Source of the DNA: Candidatus Dormiibacterota bacterium | Lineage (GTDB): Bacteria > Chloroflexota > Dormibacteria > Dormibacterales > Dormibacteraceae | NCBI GenBank assembly: GCA_955652675.1 | Contig: CATPBP010000242.1 | Location: forward strand, 1 to 37,934 | Direction of reading: 5' to 3' | Length of the DNA: 37,934 nucleotides | The notes under the pieces: generated by a model | Databases searched by the model: none | What the model was told of the DNA's origin: nothing | What the model saw: the letters and a program-made list of their open reading frames with translations, nothing else | Part shown: positions 15,786 to 24,745 of the stretch, one piece after another | How the letters are laid out: the number at the start of each line of letters is the position of its first letter | Numbering within the stretch: the stretch's first letter is position 1 | Translations under genes and position numbers: made by a program

Positions 15786-16647
15786 GGCGCCGGAGCCCGA
15801 GCGGAAAGAGGTCCGCGGGGTAGCAGCCGACCCCAACGGTGCCGGGACCGGCGTGGGCGCCGACCACCGGCCCGAGCGGCGCCATGATCAGGGTCTCCGC
15901 CTCGACGTTGAGCGCCTCCGCGATTCGCCGAGCGGGCTCCTCCGCGGCGGCGTGACCCACCAGCGCACAGACCCGGCCTCCGGCCTGGCGCGCAAGCTCG
16001 ATCACCCGCGAGAGCGCCTTCTCCTGGGTCCGCACCCGCTCGAGCGGGGCCACCTGGCCGTCCGCGATGGTCAGCACCGGCTTCACCTGGAGCACCGAGC
16101 CGACCAGCGCACTGGCCCGGCCGATCCTTCCTCCCCGCCTCAGGTATTCCAGCGTCCCAACCATGAAGTACACGCGCACGGCGTCCTGGATCGGCCGCAG
16201 TCGGCCCAGGACGGTCTGGGCGTTGTCTCCCGCGGCCGCCATCCCGGAGGCGGCCAGCACCTCCAGGGCCAGCGGCATCGAGACCTGCCCGGTGTCCACC
16301 ACCGTGATGCGGCCGCCGTCGACCATATCCGCGGCCTGGGAGGCGGCCGCGAAGGTGCCGCTGAGCTTGGAGGAGATGTGCAGCGACAGCACCTCGGCGT
16401 GGTTGGCCAGGAGGCGCTCGTAGACGTCGGCGAACTGTCCAGGGGACGGCTGCGAGGTCGTGGCGGTGGCGCCAGACCTCTCGAGACGGGCGTAGAACTC
16501 GGCCGGGGTGATGTCCACGCCGTCCAGGTAGCTCTTGCCGCCGAGAGACACGGTGAGGGGAACTACGGTGATCCCGCGCTCGGCTACGAGGTCCGGCGAG
16601 AGGTCTGCGGTGGAATCCGTGACAACGGCCAGCGAGGCCTTGCTCAC
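15763..16647 (-). CDS. DegV family fatty-acid-binding protein
   Basis: DegV/FakB-type proteins bind a fatty acid and, with FakA, present it for phosphorylation and phospholipid synthesis. This 294-residue chain has the full family pattern: VVTDSTADLSPDL at the N-terminus, TTSQPSPGQF, SSKLSGTF (fatty-acid carboxylate site region), VDTGQVSM and RGGRIGRASALVGSVLQVKP. No FakA is in the window. It starts at GTG 16647, overlapping the upstream HTH gene's stop (GTGA), so the two form an operon. Its last 23 bp overlap the end of the convergent MBL gene. Confidence 0.93.
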   Translation of the reverse strand: MSKASLAVVTDSTADLSPDLVAERGITVVPLTVSLGGKSYLDGVDITPAEFYARLERSGATATTSQPSPGQFADVYERLLANHAEVLSLHISSKLSGTFAAASQAADMVDGGRITVVDTGQVSMPLALEVLAASGMAAAGDNAQTVLGRLRPIQDAVRVYFMVGTLEYLRRGGRIGRASALVGSVLQVKPVLTIADGQVAPLERVRTQEKALSRVIELARQAGGRVCALVGHAAAEEPARRIAEALNVEAETLIMAPLGPVVGAHAGPGTVGVGCYPADLFPLGLRRLSSSAAR

Positions 16648-17348
16648 GGAGAAAGCGGCTCCGACCCTCGCTGGCCCGCGTGCAGCCCGCGAGCCGCCTC
16701 GACCAGTGCCGCGAGGGCGCTGTCCGACCCCCGCTGGGCTTCCTCCAGGAGCGTCGAGAGCCGCGTCACCGCGGGCACCAGCCGGTCCCCGAGGCGAGTC
16801 CGGTTGAGCTGGCCCAGCACCAGCCCGAGTCCCATTCCGGCCAGGGTCTGGATCTTCGCTGCGGGCACGGCGCCGCTGTCCAGCACCTCGACGACGGCGT
16901 CGGAGACGTTGCGGCCGGCCGCCTCCAGGCGTGCCATCCAGTAGCCGAGGTGGAGCCCCACGTCGCCACCGGCGCCCTGCAGCGCCTCCGCCAGGTACAT
17001 GCGAGCCGCCACGCCTTCGTCCGCCACGGCGCTGAAGCGCTCGACCGCCCGCCGCAGCCGCTCGGCCAGTTCGACGGGAACGAGGACTATGCCGGAGGGG
17101 GCGAAGAGGATCCGGGAGCGGCCGCCCCGGCGGGCCCCCTCCGGAACGTCGGTTCCGGTCGCGTAGCTCCTGGCAGCAAGCCCCGCCCGCTCCAGCTCGC
17201 GCAGCAGGCCGTAGGCCGTCCAGGCCGAGATCCCCATGGCGGCGGCCACCTCGGAGTAGTGGACGGCTCCGCCCCGCTCGCCGGCCAGCCGGCGCAGCAC
17301 CGCCAGGGTCTCTCCTCGTCGAGGCGTCAGCTTCCCAACCGTCCCCAT
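16644..17348 (-). CDS. Winged-helix protein coupled to DegV
   Basis: 234 residues from ATG 17348. Residues about 8-60 form a predicted winged helix (GETLAVLRRLAGERGGAVHY, then VAAAMGISAWTAYGLLRELE), followed by a helical 160-residue C-terminal region with a Gly-rich segment (LAGMGLGLVLGQLNR). I do not recognise the C-terminal domain. Coupling to degV through a 4-nt overlap suggests a regulator that senses a lipid or controls the operon, but this is inference. An upstream in-frame start at 17423 would add a Pro/Ala-rich lead that looks non-coding; neither start has a clear ribosome-binding site. Confidence 0.75.
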   Translation of the reverse strand: MGTVGKLTPRRGETLAVLRRLAGERGGAVHYSEVAAAMGISAWTAYGLLRELERAGLAARSYATGTDVPEGARRGGRSRILFAPSGIVLVPVELAERLRRAVERFSAVADEGVAARMYLAEALQGAGGDVGLHLGYWMARLEAAGRNVSDAVVEVLDSGAVPAAKIQTLAGMGLGLVLGQLNRTRLGDRLVPAVTRLSTLLEEAQRGSDSALAALVEAARGLHAGQRGSEPLSP

Positions 17349-17401
17349 CACAAAAGCGCCAAGAACATTAACCAAAGGCGGTGCTGCCGCGCCGGGAGAG
17401 A

Positions 17402-17444
17402 CCCCTTCACTGGCCCTCCCCACAAGGAGAAGGGAAAATTTCCC
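17402..17444 (-). terminator. Paired palindromes after the bifunctional nuclease gene
   Basis: GGGAAA-A-TTTCCC (17432-17444) begins 5 nt past the minus-strand stop. It is followed by a longer GC stem in which CCCTTC pairs GAAGGG and CTCC pairs GGAG, with the short run TTCTCCTT between them on the minus strand. This is a plausible terminator for the nuclease gene. Confidence 0.45.
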
Positions 17445-17449
17445 CTGGG

Positions 17450-17983
17450 CTAGCCTCGGCCTCGGGAGCCGGGTTCGTCGGGGAGGTCGGGGAGGTCGAG
17501 GCTGTTGACGAGGTCCCGGAAAACCGCCAGGCGGTCCTCGTCGACCCTGTCCTCCGACGACTCCTCCTCCTCTTTCTCCGGGATGACGCCCGCGCGCTCG
17601 AGGACGTCGGAGGCGACGAAGATCGGGCAGTCGAAGCGGACGGCCAGCGCGATCGCGTCGCTCGGCCGGGAGTCCACGTCGATCTCTCGCCCGTCCTGAC
17701 GGAGGTGGAGGCGGGCAAAGAAGACTTCCTCGCTGAGCGCGGTCACCACGATCCGGCTCACCGAGATCCCGAGCTCCCCGAAGGTGCTCGACATCAAGTC
17801 GTGTGTGACCGGACGTTCTGGTGCCATGCCCTGGATCCGCATCGCGATGGCGTTGGCTTCGAACATGCCGATCCAGATTGGGAGGTAGCGGTCGTTCGTC
17901 TTCTCCTTGAGGATCACCACGTGCTGCCCCGTCGGCAAGTGAACCCGGATGCTGTCGACCGTGACCTCGATCAGATCGTCCGT
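17450..17983 (-). CDS. Bifunctional nuclease (BFN/DUF151) family protein, non-standard start
   Basis: BFN-domain protein; plant relatives act as nucleases on DNA and RNA, and a Thermotoga member has a solved structure. The core is HVVILKEK..RYLPIWIG, ANAIAM, RPVTHDLM, and DVDSRPSDAIALAVR, the hallmark SRPSDA block, followed by an acidic C-terminal tail. The first standard start (TTG 17938) would cut off the conserved first strand IEVTVDSIRVH. Upstream, in frame, there is no ATG, GTG or TTG. AGGAGG at 17992-17997 lies 8 nt before an ACG (17983) and 17 nt before a CTG (17974) that would give MIEVTVDSIRV. The coordinates use ACG; the exact first codon is uncertain. Confidence 0.85.
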   Translation of the reverse strand, partial: TDDLIEVTVDSIRVHLPTGQHVVILKEKTNDRYLPIWIGMFEANAIAMRIQGMAPERPVTHDLMSSTFGELGISVSRIVVTALSEEVFFARLHLRQDGREIDVDSRPSDAIALAVRFDCPIFVASDVLERAGVIPEKEEEESSEDRVDEDRLAVFRDLVNSLDLPDLPDEPGSRGRG

Positions 17984-18051
17984 TTCAGCGGCCTCCTGAT
18001 GCCCTAGTCTACCGTCCGGTAGCCCGGCGGCTGTTCGGGGAGAATTGGCGG

Positions 18052-20742
18052 GTGCCGAGAGCTTCGCGGCGTGGCCGCCTGATTCTGGTCGATGCTCACA
18101 GCCTCATTTATCGGGCATTTTTCGCGCTGCCTCCGATGAGCACGAGGCAGGGCCTGGTCACCAACGCGGTCTACGGATTCGTCTCCATGCTCGCCATCGT
18201 CCTGGCCAACCGCCCGGAGTACGCGATAGCGGCCTTCGACGTCGGCGGACCCACCTTCCGGCTCCAGGAGTACGCCGAGTACAAGCAGGGGCGCCGGCCC
18301 ATGCCGGACGACCTCCGGCCGCAGCTCGAGCTCTGCCGGAGAGTCCTTGAGTCGCTCTCCATACCGATCTACGGGGTGCCGGGATTCGAGGCCGACGACG
18401 TGATCGGCACCCTGGCCCAGCGGGCCGAGGCAGCCGGCCTCGCTGTCACCATCGTCAGCGGGGACCTGGACTGCCTGCAGCTGGTCACCGACTCGGTCGA
18501 GGCGCTGGTTCCTCGCCGCGGCATCACCGACACCGTCGTTTACGGCCCCGAGCAGGTGAGGCAGCGCTACGGCTTCGAGCCGCCGCAGCTGATCGACTTC
18601 AAGGCGCTCCGGGGCGACACGTCCGACAACATCCCCGGGGTGCCCGGCGTGGGCGACAAGACCGCAGGCCAGCTCGTCCAGCAGTTCGGCTCGATCGAGA
18701 ACATGCTGGCCAACCTGGACCAGCTGAAAGAGGGGCGCGTGAAAAACGCCATCACCTCGGCGGCCGACCAGATCCGGCTGGGAAAACGCATGGTGACCAT
18801 CCGGACCGACGTGCCGGTCGAGCTCGACCTGGAGGGTGCGCGCTGGCTCCGCTACGACTACGACCGCGCCCGGACGGTCTTCGACGAGCTCGAGTTCCGG
18901 CAGCTGCTGGCGAGGCTGCCGGGCCCCGACGCGATACCGGTACAGCCGACTCTCGCCTTCGAGCCAGTGGAGCCGAGTGGGATCACCATGGTGGCCGAAG
19001 GGCACCTGGACGAGCTGCGGAGCGCTCTTGCCGCCACCCCCGAGGTCGCAGTGTTCGGGATCTGGGACGGGAGCGCACGCAGCGGGAGCCAGGTCGGCCT
19101 GGCCATCGCCACCGCGGACCGGACCTGGTACCTGCCTGCCTCGCTGGTCGAACGCATAGTGGCCGAACTGGCCGGGAAGCCGCTGCTGGCGCACGACGTC
19201 AAGGAGATGCAGCTGGCGCTGAGCAGCTGGCGGCGGGCGGCCTACGACTGGCGGTTCGGCACCCATCTCGCCGCGTATCTACTGGGGGCGGGGTCCCGCG
19301 ATCCGCGGTTGGAGGACCTGGCGCGCGACTTCCTGGGCATGCAGCTCAAGGGCGTCGATCAGCTGCTGGGCACCGGGCGCAACGTCCGGCCGGCGGCGGA
19401 CTGCCTGCCGGCCGACTGCGCCGAGTTCACCGGTCCGCGCGCCCAGGCCATCCTGCACCTCCGTCCTCGCCTGGCTGCGGAGATGCGCAATCTCGGCGTC
19501 GACTACCTCTTCCACGAGGTCGAGCTGCCGCTCGCAGGCGTGCTCGCCGAGATGGAGGAGGAGGGCGTCGCCATCGACGTCCCCTATCTCAGGGACATGC
19601 AGGAGGAGCTGCAGGAGCAGCTGCGCGCGCTGGAAGAGGAGGTGGCACAGGTTTCGGGCTTCTCCTTCAACCTCAACGCGCCCCAGCAGCTGGCTCGCCT
19701 CCTCTTCGAGGACCTGAGGCTCCCGGTCGGCAAGCGGACCAAGACCGGCTACTCGACCGACGCGGACACATTGGAGGGCCTCAGGGACAAGCACCCCGTG
19801 GTCGGCCTGATCCTCGAGCACAGGCAGCTCAGCAAGCTCAAGTCGACCTACGTCGACGCCCTGCCGGAGCTGGTGGACCCACGCACCGGCCGGGTTCACA
19901 CCTCCTTCGGTCAGGCCTCCACGGCGACCGGGAGGCTCGCCTCTTCCAACCCCAACCTGATGAACATCCCGATCCGCACCGAGCTCGGACAGCGGATCCG
20001 GCGTGCCTTCCGTGGCGGCCGGCCGGACCACCTGCTCTTCGCCGCGGACTATTCCCAGATCGAGCTGCGTATCGCGGCCCACCTCTCCGAGGACCCCGAG
20101 ATGCTGGCGGCCTTCGCGGCTGGCCAGGACATCCACGCGGCCACAGCCGCCAAGGTCTTCAAGGTCCCGCTGGAACAGGTCGACACCACCGAGCGGCGCC
20201 TGGCCAAAGTAGCCAACTTCGGCTCCATCTACGGCCAGGGGGAGTACGGCCTGGCCCAGCAGCTGCGGATCCCGGGGGACGAGGCCCGCGCTTTCTTGAA
20301 GGAGTACTGGACGACCTACGCGAAGCTCAAGGACTGGTTGGACTCGGTCCGTGCCCAGGCTCGGGAGGAGGGCGTGGTGGTCAACGCCCTGGGTCGCCGC
20401 CGGGCGATCCCGGACCTTCGCTCCCCGAACTACCAGCTTCGACAGGCGGCCGAGAGAATGGCGATCAACTTCCCGATCCAGTCCCTGCAGGCCGACATCA
20501 TCAAGATCGCCATGGTCCGTCTGAGCCGCGAGCTGGCCGAGGCCGGCCTTGGCGGCCGGATGCTCCTACAGGTTCACGACGAGCTGGTGTTCGAGGTGCC
20601 GGAGTCGGAGGCGGAGCGGTTCGGCGAGATGGTGCCCAGGATCATGACCGGGGCCTACGAGCTCCTCACCGGGATCGAGGTCGAGGCGCGCGTGGGACCG
20701 AACTGGGCCGACATGGCCAGGTTGAAGACCGTCGTTGCCTGA
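18052..20742 (+). CDS. polA: DNA polymerase I
   Basis: Repair and Okazaki-fragment polymerase, 896 aa. The N-terminal 5'-3' exonuclease is intact (VDAHSLIYRAFFALP, FEADDVIGTLA, GDLDCLQL, RGDTSDNIPGVPGVGDKTA). The middle 3'-5' exonuclease fold is present, but its DxE motif is replaced (VFGIWDGS), so proofreading is predicted to be lost, as in many bacterial PolA proteins. Polymerase motifs A (FAADYSQIELR), B (RRLAKVANFGSIYG) and C (QVHDELVFEV) are complete. GTG 18052 has GGGGAG 9 nt upstream. It is divergent from the nuclease gene, and its end overlaps mutM. Confidence 0.97.
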   Translation: MPRASRRGRLILVDAHSLIYRAFFALPPMSTRQGLVTNAVYGFVSMLAIVLANRPEYAIAAFDVGGPTFRLQEYAEYKQGRRPMPDDLRPQLELCRRVLESLSIPIYGVPGFEADDVIGTLAQRAEAAGLAVTIVSGDLDCLQLVTDSVEALVPRRGITDTVVYGPEQVRQRYGFEPPQLIDFKALRGDTSDNIPGVPGVGDKTAGQLVQQFGSIENMLANLDQLKEGRVKNAITSAADQIRLGKRMVTIRTDVPVELDLEGARWLRYDYDRARTVFDELEFRQLLARLPGPDAIPVQPTLAFEPVEPSGITMVAEGHLDELRSALAATPEVAVFGIWDGSARSGSQVGLAIATADRTWYLPASLVERIVAELAGKPLLAHDVKEMQLALSSWRRAAYDWRFGTHLAAYLLGAGSRDPRLEDLARDFLGMQLKGVDQLLGTGRNVRPAADCLPADCAEFTGPRAQAILHLRPRLAAEMRNLGVDYLFHEVELPLAGVLAEMEEEGVAIDVPYLRDMQEELQEQLRALEEEVAQVSGFSFNLNAPQQLARLLFEDLRLPVGKRTKTGYSTDADTLEGLRDKHPVVGLILEHRQLSKLKSTYVDALPELVDPRTGRVHTSFGQASTATGRLASSNPNLMNIPIRTELGQRIRRAFRGGRPDHLLFAADYSQIELRIAAHLSEDPEMLAAFAAGQDIHAATAAKVFKVPLEQVDTTERRLAKVANFGSIYGQGEYGLAQQLRIPGDEARAFLKEYWTTYAKLKDWLDSVRAQAREEGVVVNALGRRRAIPDLRSPNYQLRQAAERMAINFPIQSLQADIIKIAMVRLSRELAEAGLGGRMLLQVHDELVFEVPESEAERFGEMVPRIMTGAYELLTGIEVEARVGPNWADMARLKTVVA

Positions 20743-21559
20743 GCTCCCGGAGGTCGAGACCGTCACCGCCGACCTCCGCCCGCACCTGGTCGGACGGGTG
20801 CTGGCCGGCTGTGACCTGCGCTTCCCGAGCATCGTCCGGCACCCCTCGCCGGAGGCGTTTGCCGCCGGCGTTCGCGGACGCCGCATCGAGTCGATGTCCA
20901 GGCGCGGGAAATACATCCTCCATCACCTGGACTCAGGCGAGCTGCTGGTGGTGCACCTTGGGATGACCGGCCAGTGGCGGTACGTCCCTGCGGGTACTGA
21001 GGAGCCCACCCACCTGCATGCGGTCTTCCCGCTGGACGACGGCTTCGAGCTCCGCTACCGGGACGTGCGCCGGTTCGGACGCCTCCTGCTGGGGACGGAC
21101 AGCGAGCTGGTCGCCGAGCGCAAGATGCCACGGCTCGGTCCCGAACCGATCGACTCGACATTCACGGCCGGCGACTTCTATCGCCGCCTTCACGTTCGCC
21201 GGGCTCCGCTCAAGACGCTGCTGCTCGACCAGATGGTGGTGGCCGGGGTGGGCAACATCTACGCCGACGAGGCCTGCTTCCGGGCGCGGGTGCGGCCCGA
21301 CCGACCGGCGAACACGCTCAGCCGGCAGGCGGTCGGCCGGCTCCGGGAAGCGCTCGACCACTCGCTTCGGGTGGCGATCGCCAACCGGGGCAGCTCGGTC
21401 GCCGACTATCGGGACGCATGGGGCGAGGCCGGGCGGCAGCAGGAGGAGCTCCTGGTGTACGGCCGCGCCGGCCAGCCTTGCGTCCGCTGCGGAAGGCCGC
21501 TGGCGCTCGTGAGGCTGGCTGGTCGCAGCACCGTCTTCTGCCGCCGTTGCCAGCGCTGA
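20735..21559 (+). CDS. mutM: Formamidopyrimidine-DNA glycosylase (Fpg)
   Basis: Removes oxidised purines such as 8-oxoguanine and nicks the abasic site. After the TTG-encoded Met, Pro2-Glu3 (PELPEVETV) supply the catalytic N-terminus. Other marks are RRGKYIL (the catalytic-side Lys), LGMTGQW, VGNIYADE and a C-terminal zinc finger, C-x2-C-x16-C-x2-C (CVRCGRP...FCRRC). At 274 aa it has the normal length. It overlaps the polA 3' end by 8 nt, so the two repair genes are translationally linked. Confidence 0.97.
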   Translation: MPELPEVETVTADLRPHLVGRVLAGCDLRFPSIVRHPSPEAFAAGVRGRRIESMSRRGKYILHHLDSGELLVVHLGMTGQWRYVPAGTEEPTHLHAVFPLDDGFELRYRDVRRFGRLLLGTDSELVAERKMPRLGPEPIDSTFTAGDFYRRLHVRRAPLKTLLLDQMVVAGVGNIYADEACFRARVRPDRPANTLSRQAVGRLREALDHSLRVAIANRGSSVADYRDAWGEAGRQQEELLVYGRAGQPCVRCGRPLALVRLAGRSTVFCRRCQR

Positions 21560-21569
21560 GACCGGCGCC

Positions 21570-22226
21570 GTGACGCGTCCTCTGGCGGCGCTGGCCACAC
21601 TCGCGGTCGCGTTTGCGGTGTACAGCCAGGTGGTCAGCCTGGACCTCACGGCAACCAGCGACCGAGCGGTCGCGCAGTCGCTGGCGCCGCTGTGGCGAGA
21701 GTCCCTCAGGCCGCTAGCCATCGGCGTGGCGCTTTTTGGCGGCCTCGAGCTGACGACTTTGATCGCCGTGGGCCTGGCCGTCTACCTGATCCGGGGTGGC
21801 TTCAGGGGGGAGGCCTGGGCCCTGCTGGCGCTGCCGCTGGCCACGCTCGCGGAGGTCATCTACAAGAGATTCGTGCAGCACCCAGGGCCGTTCAAATTCG
21901 CCCACGGCGACGGCCCCAGCCTCACAATGCTGCTCGAGCGTGGGCCCAACGCCATACCCAACACCTATCCCAGCGGCCACACCCTTCGGACGGTCCTCGT
22001 CTACGGGCTGCTTGCCTTCGTGATCTTTCGACTGGCCCCACCGGGACGGCGAAAGAGACTGGCAGGCCCGTTCGCGGCCGTCATCATTGGAATTGTGGCT
22101 TTCGACCGGCTCTATCTCGGCGTCCATTGGACCTCGGATGTCGTCGGCGGCCTTCTGCTCGGTGGCCTGGCGCTGGCGGCGGCGGTCGTGTGGCTGGAGC
22201 GGCCGGGACCCACTGGTGTGAGGTGA
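21570..22226 (+). CDS. PAP2-family membrane phosphatase
   Basis: Integral membrane phosphatase of the PAP2/undecaprenyl-diphosphate-phosphatase type (218 aa, about five or six hydrophobic helices). The signature has three parts: KRFVQHPGP (degenerate KX6RP, with Gly-Pro for Arg-Pro), YPSGHT (the PSGH block with the catalytic His), and RLYLGVHWTSDVVGG (R-x5-HxxxD with the nucleophile His). The first part is a weaker match than usual. It starts at GTG 21570, 10 bp after mutM, and cutA begins one base past its stop. Confidence 0.85.
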   Translation: MTRPLAALATLAVAFAVYSQVVSLDLTATSDRAVAQSLAPLWRESLRPLAIGVALFGGLELTTLIAVGLAVYLIRGGFRGEAWALLALPLATLAEVIYKRFVQHPGPFKFAHGDGPSLTMLLERGPNAIPNTYPSGHTLRTVLVYGLLAFVIFRLAPPGRRKRLAGPFAAVIIGIVAFDRLYLGVHWTSDVVGGLLLGGLALAAAVVWLERPGPTGVR

Positions 22227-22227
22227 G

Positions 22228-22563
22228 GTGAGCCAGTCCGATTCCCTGGGGCCCGCGGTTCTCCTGATCGTGACCGCGTCAGACCGTTCCGAGGCCGAAC
22301 GCATCGGTGAGACGCTGGTCGAGAAGCGGCTCGCCGCGTCCGGCTCCGTGGTGCCGATGATCCATTCCTTTTTCCACGGAAACGGACAGTTGCAGCGCCG
22401 GCACGAGGCGCTTTTGTTGCTCAAGACCTCGGCGGCAAAATCCGTTGAGGCGCAGGCCGAGCTCAAGGCCATCCACTCCTACGAGAATCCGGACATTCTC
22501 GAGGTGAAGGTGAGCGGGGGCTCGTCCGCCTACATCGAGTGGCTGCTGGAGGAAGTACGGTGA
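22228..22563 (+). CDS. cutA: Divalent-cation tolerance protein CutA
   Basis: Small trimeric CutA1 protein (111 aa), a ferredoxin-like fold related to PII signalling proteins; the link to copper tolerance is historical and its real role is unclear. Recognisable segments are VTASDRSEAERIGETLVEKRLAA, EALLLLKT and IHSYENPDILEVKVSGGSSAYIEWL. The usual CVNI segment after LAA is SGSV here, so the conserved Cys is missing. GTG 22228 comes within the triplet-like repeat GTGAGGTGAGGTGAG, and the 3' end overlaps the ABC transporter start. Confidence 0.9.
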   Translation: MSQSDSLGPAVLLIVTASDRSEAERIGETLVEKRLAASGSVVPMIHSFFHGNGQLQRRHEALLLLKTSAAKSVEAQAELKAIHSYENPDILEVKVSGGSSAYIEWLLEEVR

Positions 22564-24620
22564 CGCTCACGAACACGCCTTTGCCTGCCGTCGAGTCGCA
22601 GCGGCCGCCGCCAGACAGCCTCGACCTGCTCGGGCAGCCCCTCGGCGTTCGAACGGACAACGTGCGCCGTGTCTTTCGCTCCGGGGACGTCGAGGTGGTG
22701 GCGCTGGACGGCGTCTCCGTCGAGATTGCGCCGGGTGAGTTCGTGGCGATCACGGGTCCCTCGGGCGGGGGCAAGTCGACCTTGCTCGGCCTGCTGGGCG
22801 GCCTGGACCGGCCCACCTCGGGTCAGGTCTACGCCGCAGGCGCACCGCTGGACCAGCTCAGCCAGGCAGCGCTGGACGACTACCGGCTGCAGCGTGTTGG
22901 CACGATCTTCCAGACCTTCAACCTGGTCTCCTCTCTCTCCGCCGTGGACAACGTCGCCCTGCCGCTGGCGCTGGCCGGCGTAGGCGTCGAGGAGAGGCGG
23001 GCGAGGGCCAAGCTCCTGCTCGAGCTCGTCGGCCTCGGCCACCGGGCTGGCTTCCGGCCCGGAAGGCTGGCCGGCGGTGAGCAGCAGCGGGTGGCCGTCG
23101 CCCGCGCTCTCGCCAACCGGCCCGGGCTGGTCCTCGCCGATGAGCCGACGGGCAACCTCGACAGCAGCCGCGGAGAGGCGGTGGTGAGACTCCTCGAGGA
23201 CCTGAACCGCCGCGGTGCCACGGTGGTCCTGGTCACCCACGATCCTGAGCTGGCACGCCGAGCGCAGCGGGCGATCAACCTGCGGGACGGGCGAGTGGTG
23301 GCCGACAGTGGTAAGCAGCGCAAGACCGGGCGGGCGCCCGACTCGCTGGCTCAGCCGGAGCGGCTCTCCCGCGTCGATGCCCTCAAGCTGGGGCTCGGGA
23401 GCGCGGGCCGGCGGCCCCTGCGCACGGCGCTTACCGCGGTCGGCGTCGCCATCGGCATCGCAGTCATGTGCCTGATCCTCGCCCTGGCCTCCGGCCTCCA
23501 GCAGGAGGTCGTGAACTCGGTTAACGGAGGCGGGCAGCTCCAGCAGGTGCTGGTGCAGCCCAACCGTCCCAACTCCACCCAGCACGTTCCACTGGATCGG
23601 ACGGCGGTGGCCCAGCTGGGCAAGCAGCCGTACGTGCAGTCGGCCTGGGGCGAGGTGGTGGTGACCGGCGTCTTGAGCGCGCCCACGGTCCCCAACGTCG
23701 CCAGCCCCACGGTGCTCTACTCGCTGCCCCCGCATGAGCAGCTGCAGGCCACCGGGATAGTCCTCGCGGCGGGACGGATGCCCGGCAGCAACACGATCTC
23801 AGAGGGCGTCATCTCCGCCGAGGAGGCCAAGCGGCTGGGTCTGGCGCCTGACCAGGTGGTCGGCCGGCGGGTCGTCTTCCTTGGCCAGTACCCGGGCCGG
23901 CCGGCGGTAGGACCGCCCGCCGCCAAGCCGGTGCAGATGGCGGTCACGGTGGTCGGCGTGGCGGCATCCACGCAGCAGGACAGCCAGCCGTGGGTCAGAG
24001 TTCCGACGCACGTTGCGGAGCAGTACTGGTCGCAGTCGGCGGCGGCCAACGGCTGGACGCAGGACATGTACTCGGACGCCGTGGTCCTGGCCAACTCGCT
24101 CGATCGCGTCCAGAGCGTGCGGGACGAGGTCCAGGCTCGGGGTTACGCCGCCCTGACGACGGAGGATCGCCTGCGGGACGTCGCCCAGCGCCTTCGCTAC
24201 GCCGACCTGGCGCTGACCGGGCTGGCGGTGCTGGCCATGGTCATAGCGGCCGTCTTAATCGTGAACACCATGCTGGCGGCAGTCCTGGAGCGCACCCGCG
24301 AGATCGGCGTGCTCAAGGCAGTGGGCGCCCGGGCGCGGGACGTGACGCTGATCTTCGTCACCGAGGCCGCCCTGATCGGCGCGGCGGCGGGCATCATGGG
24401 CGTCGCCATCTCGGCGCTGCTGGCCAGGGGGGCGAACTCCGCCGTCGACGGCCTGGCCAGGGCGGAGGGCGCCCACCTCGACCTGAGGCTCTTCCAGCTA
24501 GGGCCCGTCATCGTGGTGGCGGCGCTTCTCTTCGCCTTCGTCTTGAGCATGGTAAGCGGCCTGCTCCCGGCGCTCCGAGCGGCTCGCCTGGATCCCCTGC
24601 AGGCGCTGCGTTACGAATAG
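22560..24620 (+). CDS. MacB-like ABC transporter, ATPase-permease fusion
   Basis: A single 686-residue protein with an N-terminal ABC ATPase and a C-terminal FtsX/MacB-type permease. Walker A is GPSGGGKST, the signature motif is LAGGEQQR (Ala for the usual Ser of LSGGQ), Walker B is LVLADEPTGNLD and the H-loop is THDPELA. The permease has a first helix (TALTAVGVAIGIAVMCLILA), a large extracytoplasmic domain of about 250 residues, and three C-terminal helices with RTREIGVLKAVGA. MacB relatives drive mechanotransmission to export lipids, peptides or drugs; no partner adaptor is nearby. GTG 22560 is preferred over 22539 because GGAGGA lies 6 nt upstream and it overlaps the cutA stop. Confidence 0.9.
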   Translation: MTLTNTPLPAVESQRPPPDSLDLLGQPLGVRTDNVRRVFRSGDVEVVALDGVSVEIAPGEFVAITGPSGGGKSTLLGLLGGLDRPTSGQVYAAGAPLDQLSQAALDDYRLQRVGTIFQTFNLVSSLSAVDNVALPLALAGVGVEERRARAKLLLELVGLGHRAGFRPGRLAGGEQQRVAVARALANRPGLVLADEPTGNLDSSRGEAVVRLLEDLNRRGATVVLVTHDPELARRAQRAINLRDGRVVADSGKQRKTGRAPDSLAQPERLSRVDALKLGLGSAGRRPLRTALTAVGVAIGIAVMCLILALASGLQQEVVNSVNGGGQLQQVLVQPNRPNSTQHVPLDRTAVAQLGKQPYVQSAWGEVVVTGVLSAPTVPNVASPTVLYSLPPHEQLQATGIVLAAGRMPGSNTISEGVISAEEAKRLGLAPDQVVGRRVVFLGQYPGRPAVGPPAAKPVQMAVTVVGVAASTQQDSQPWVRVPTHVAEQYWSQSAAANGWTQDMYSDAVVLANSLDRVQSVRDEVQARGYAALTTEDRLRDVAQRLRYADLALTGLAVLAMVIAAVLIVNTMLAAVLERTREIGVLKAVGARARDVTLIFVTEAALIGAAAGIMGVAISALLARGANSAVDGLARAEGAHLDLRLFQLGPVIVVAALLFAFVLSMVSGLLPALRAARLDPLQALRYE

Positions 24621-24745
24621 GGTCCTCGGCTGAAGCCCGATCCGGAGCGTGGCCAACGCCGTCGCCGTAGGGTTCCTCGGGCTCCCGGTCCTGGCCGGCT
24701 TGGCCCGCGTTGCTCGCGACTAAGCTTCGAGGTGGTGAGAGCCTG

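Noticed and set aside
18004-19266. 420-codon minus-strand open frame opposite polA
   Set aside because: Antisense shadow of a clear polA frame, low-complexity translation, no start signal.
22218-22232. GTGAGGTGAGGTGAG repeat at the PAP2-cutA junction
   Set aside because: A short coincidence of stop and start codons (TGA and GTG) rather than a functional tandem repeat.
24650-24724. 24-residue hydrophobic frame (GTG start) between the ABC fusion and moeA
   Set aside because: Resembles a small membrane peptide, but there is no properly spaced ribosome-binding site and no way to separate it from chance.
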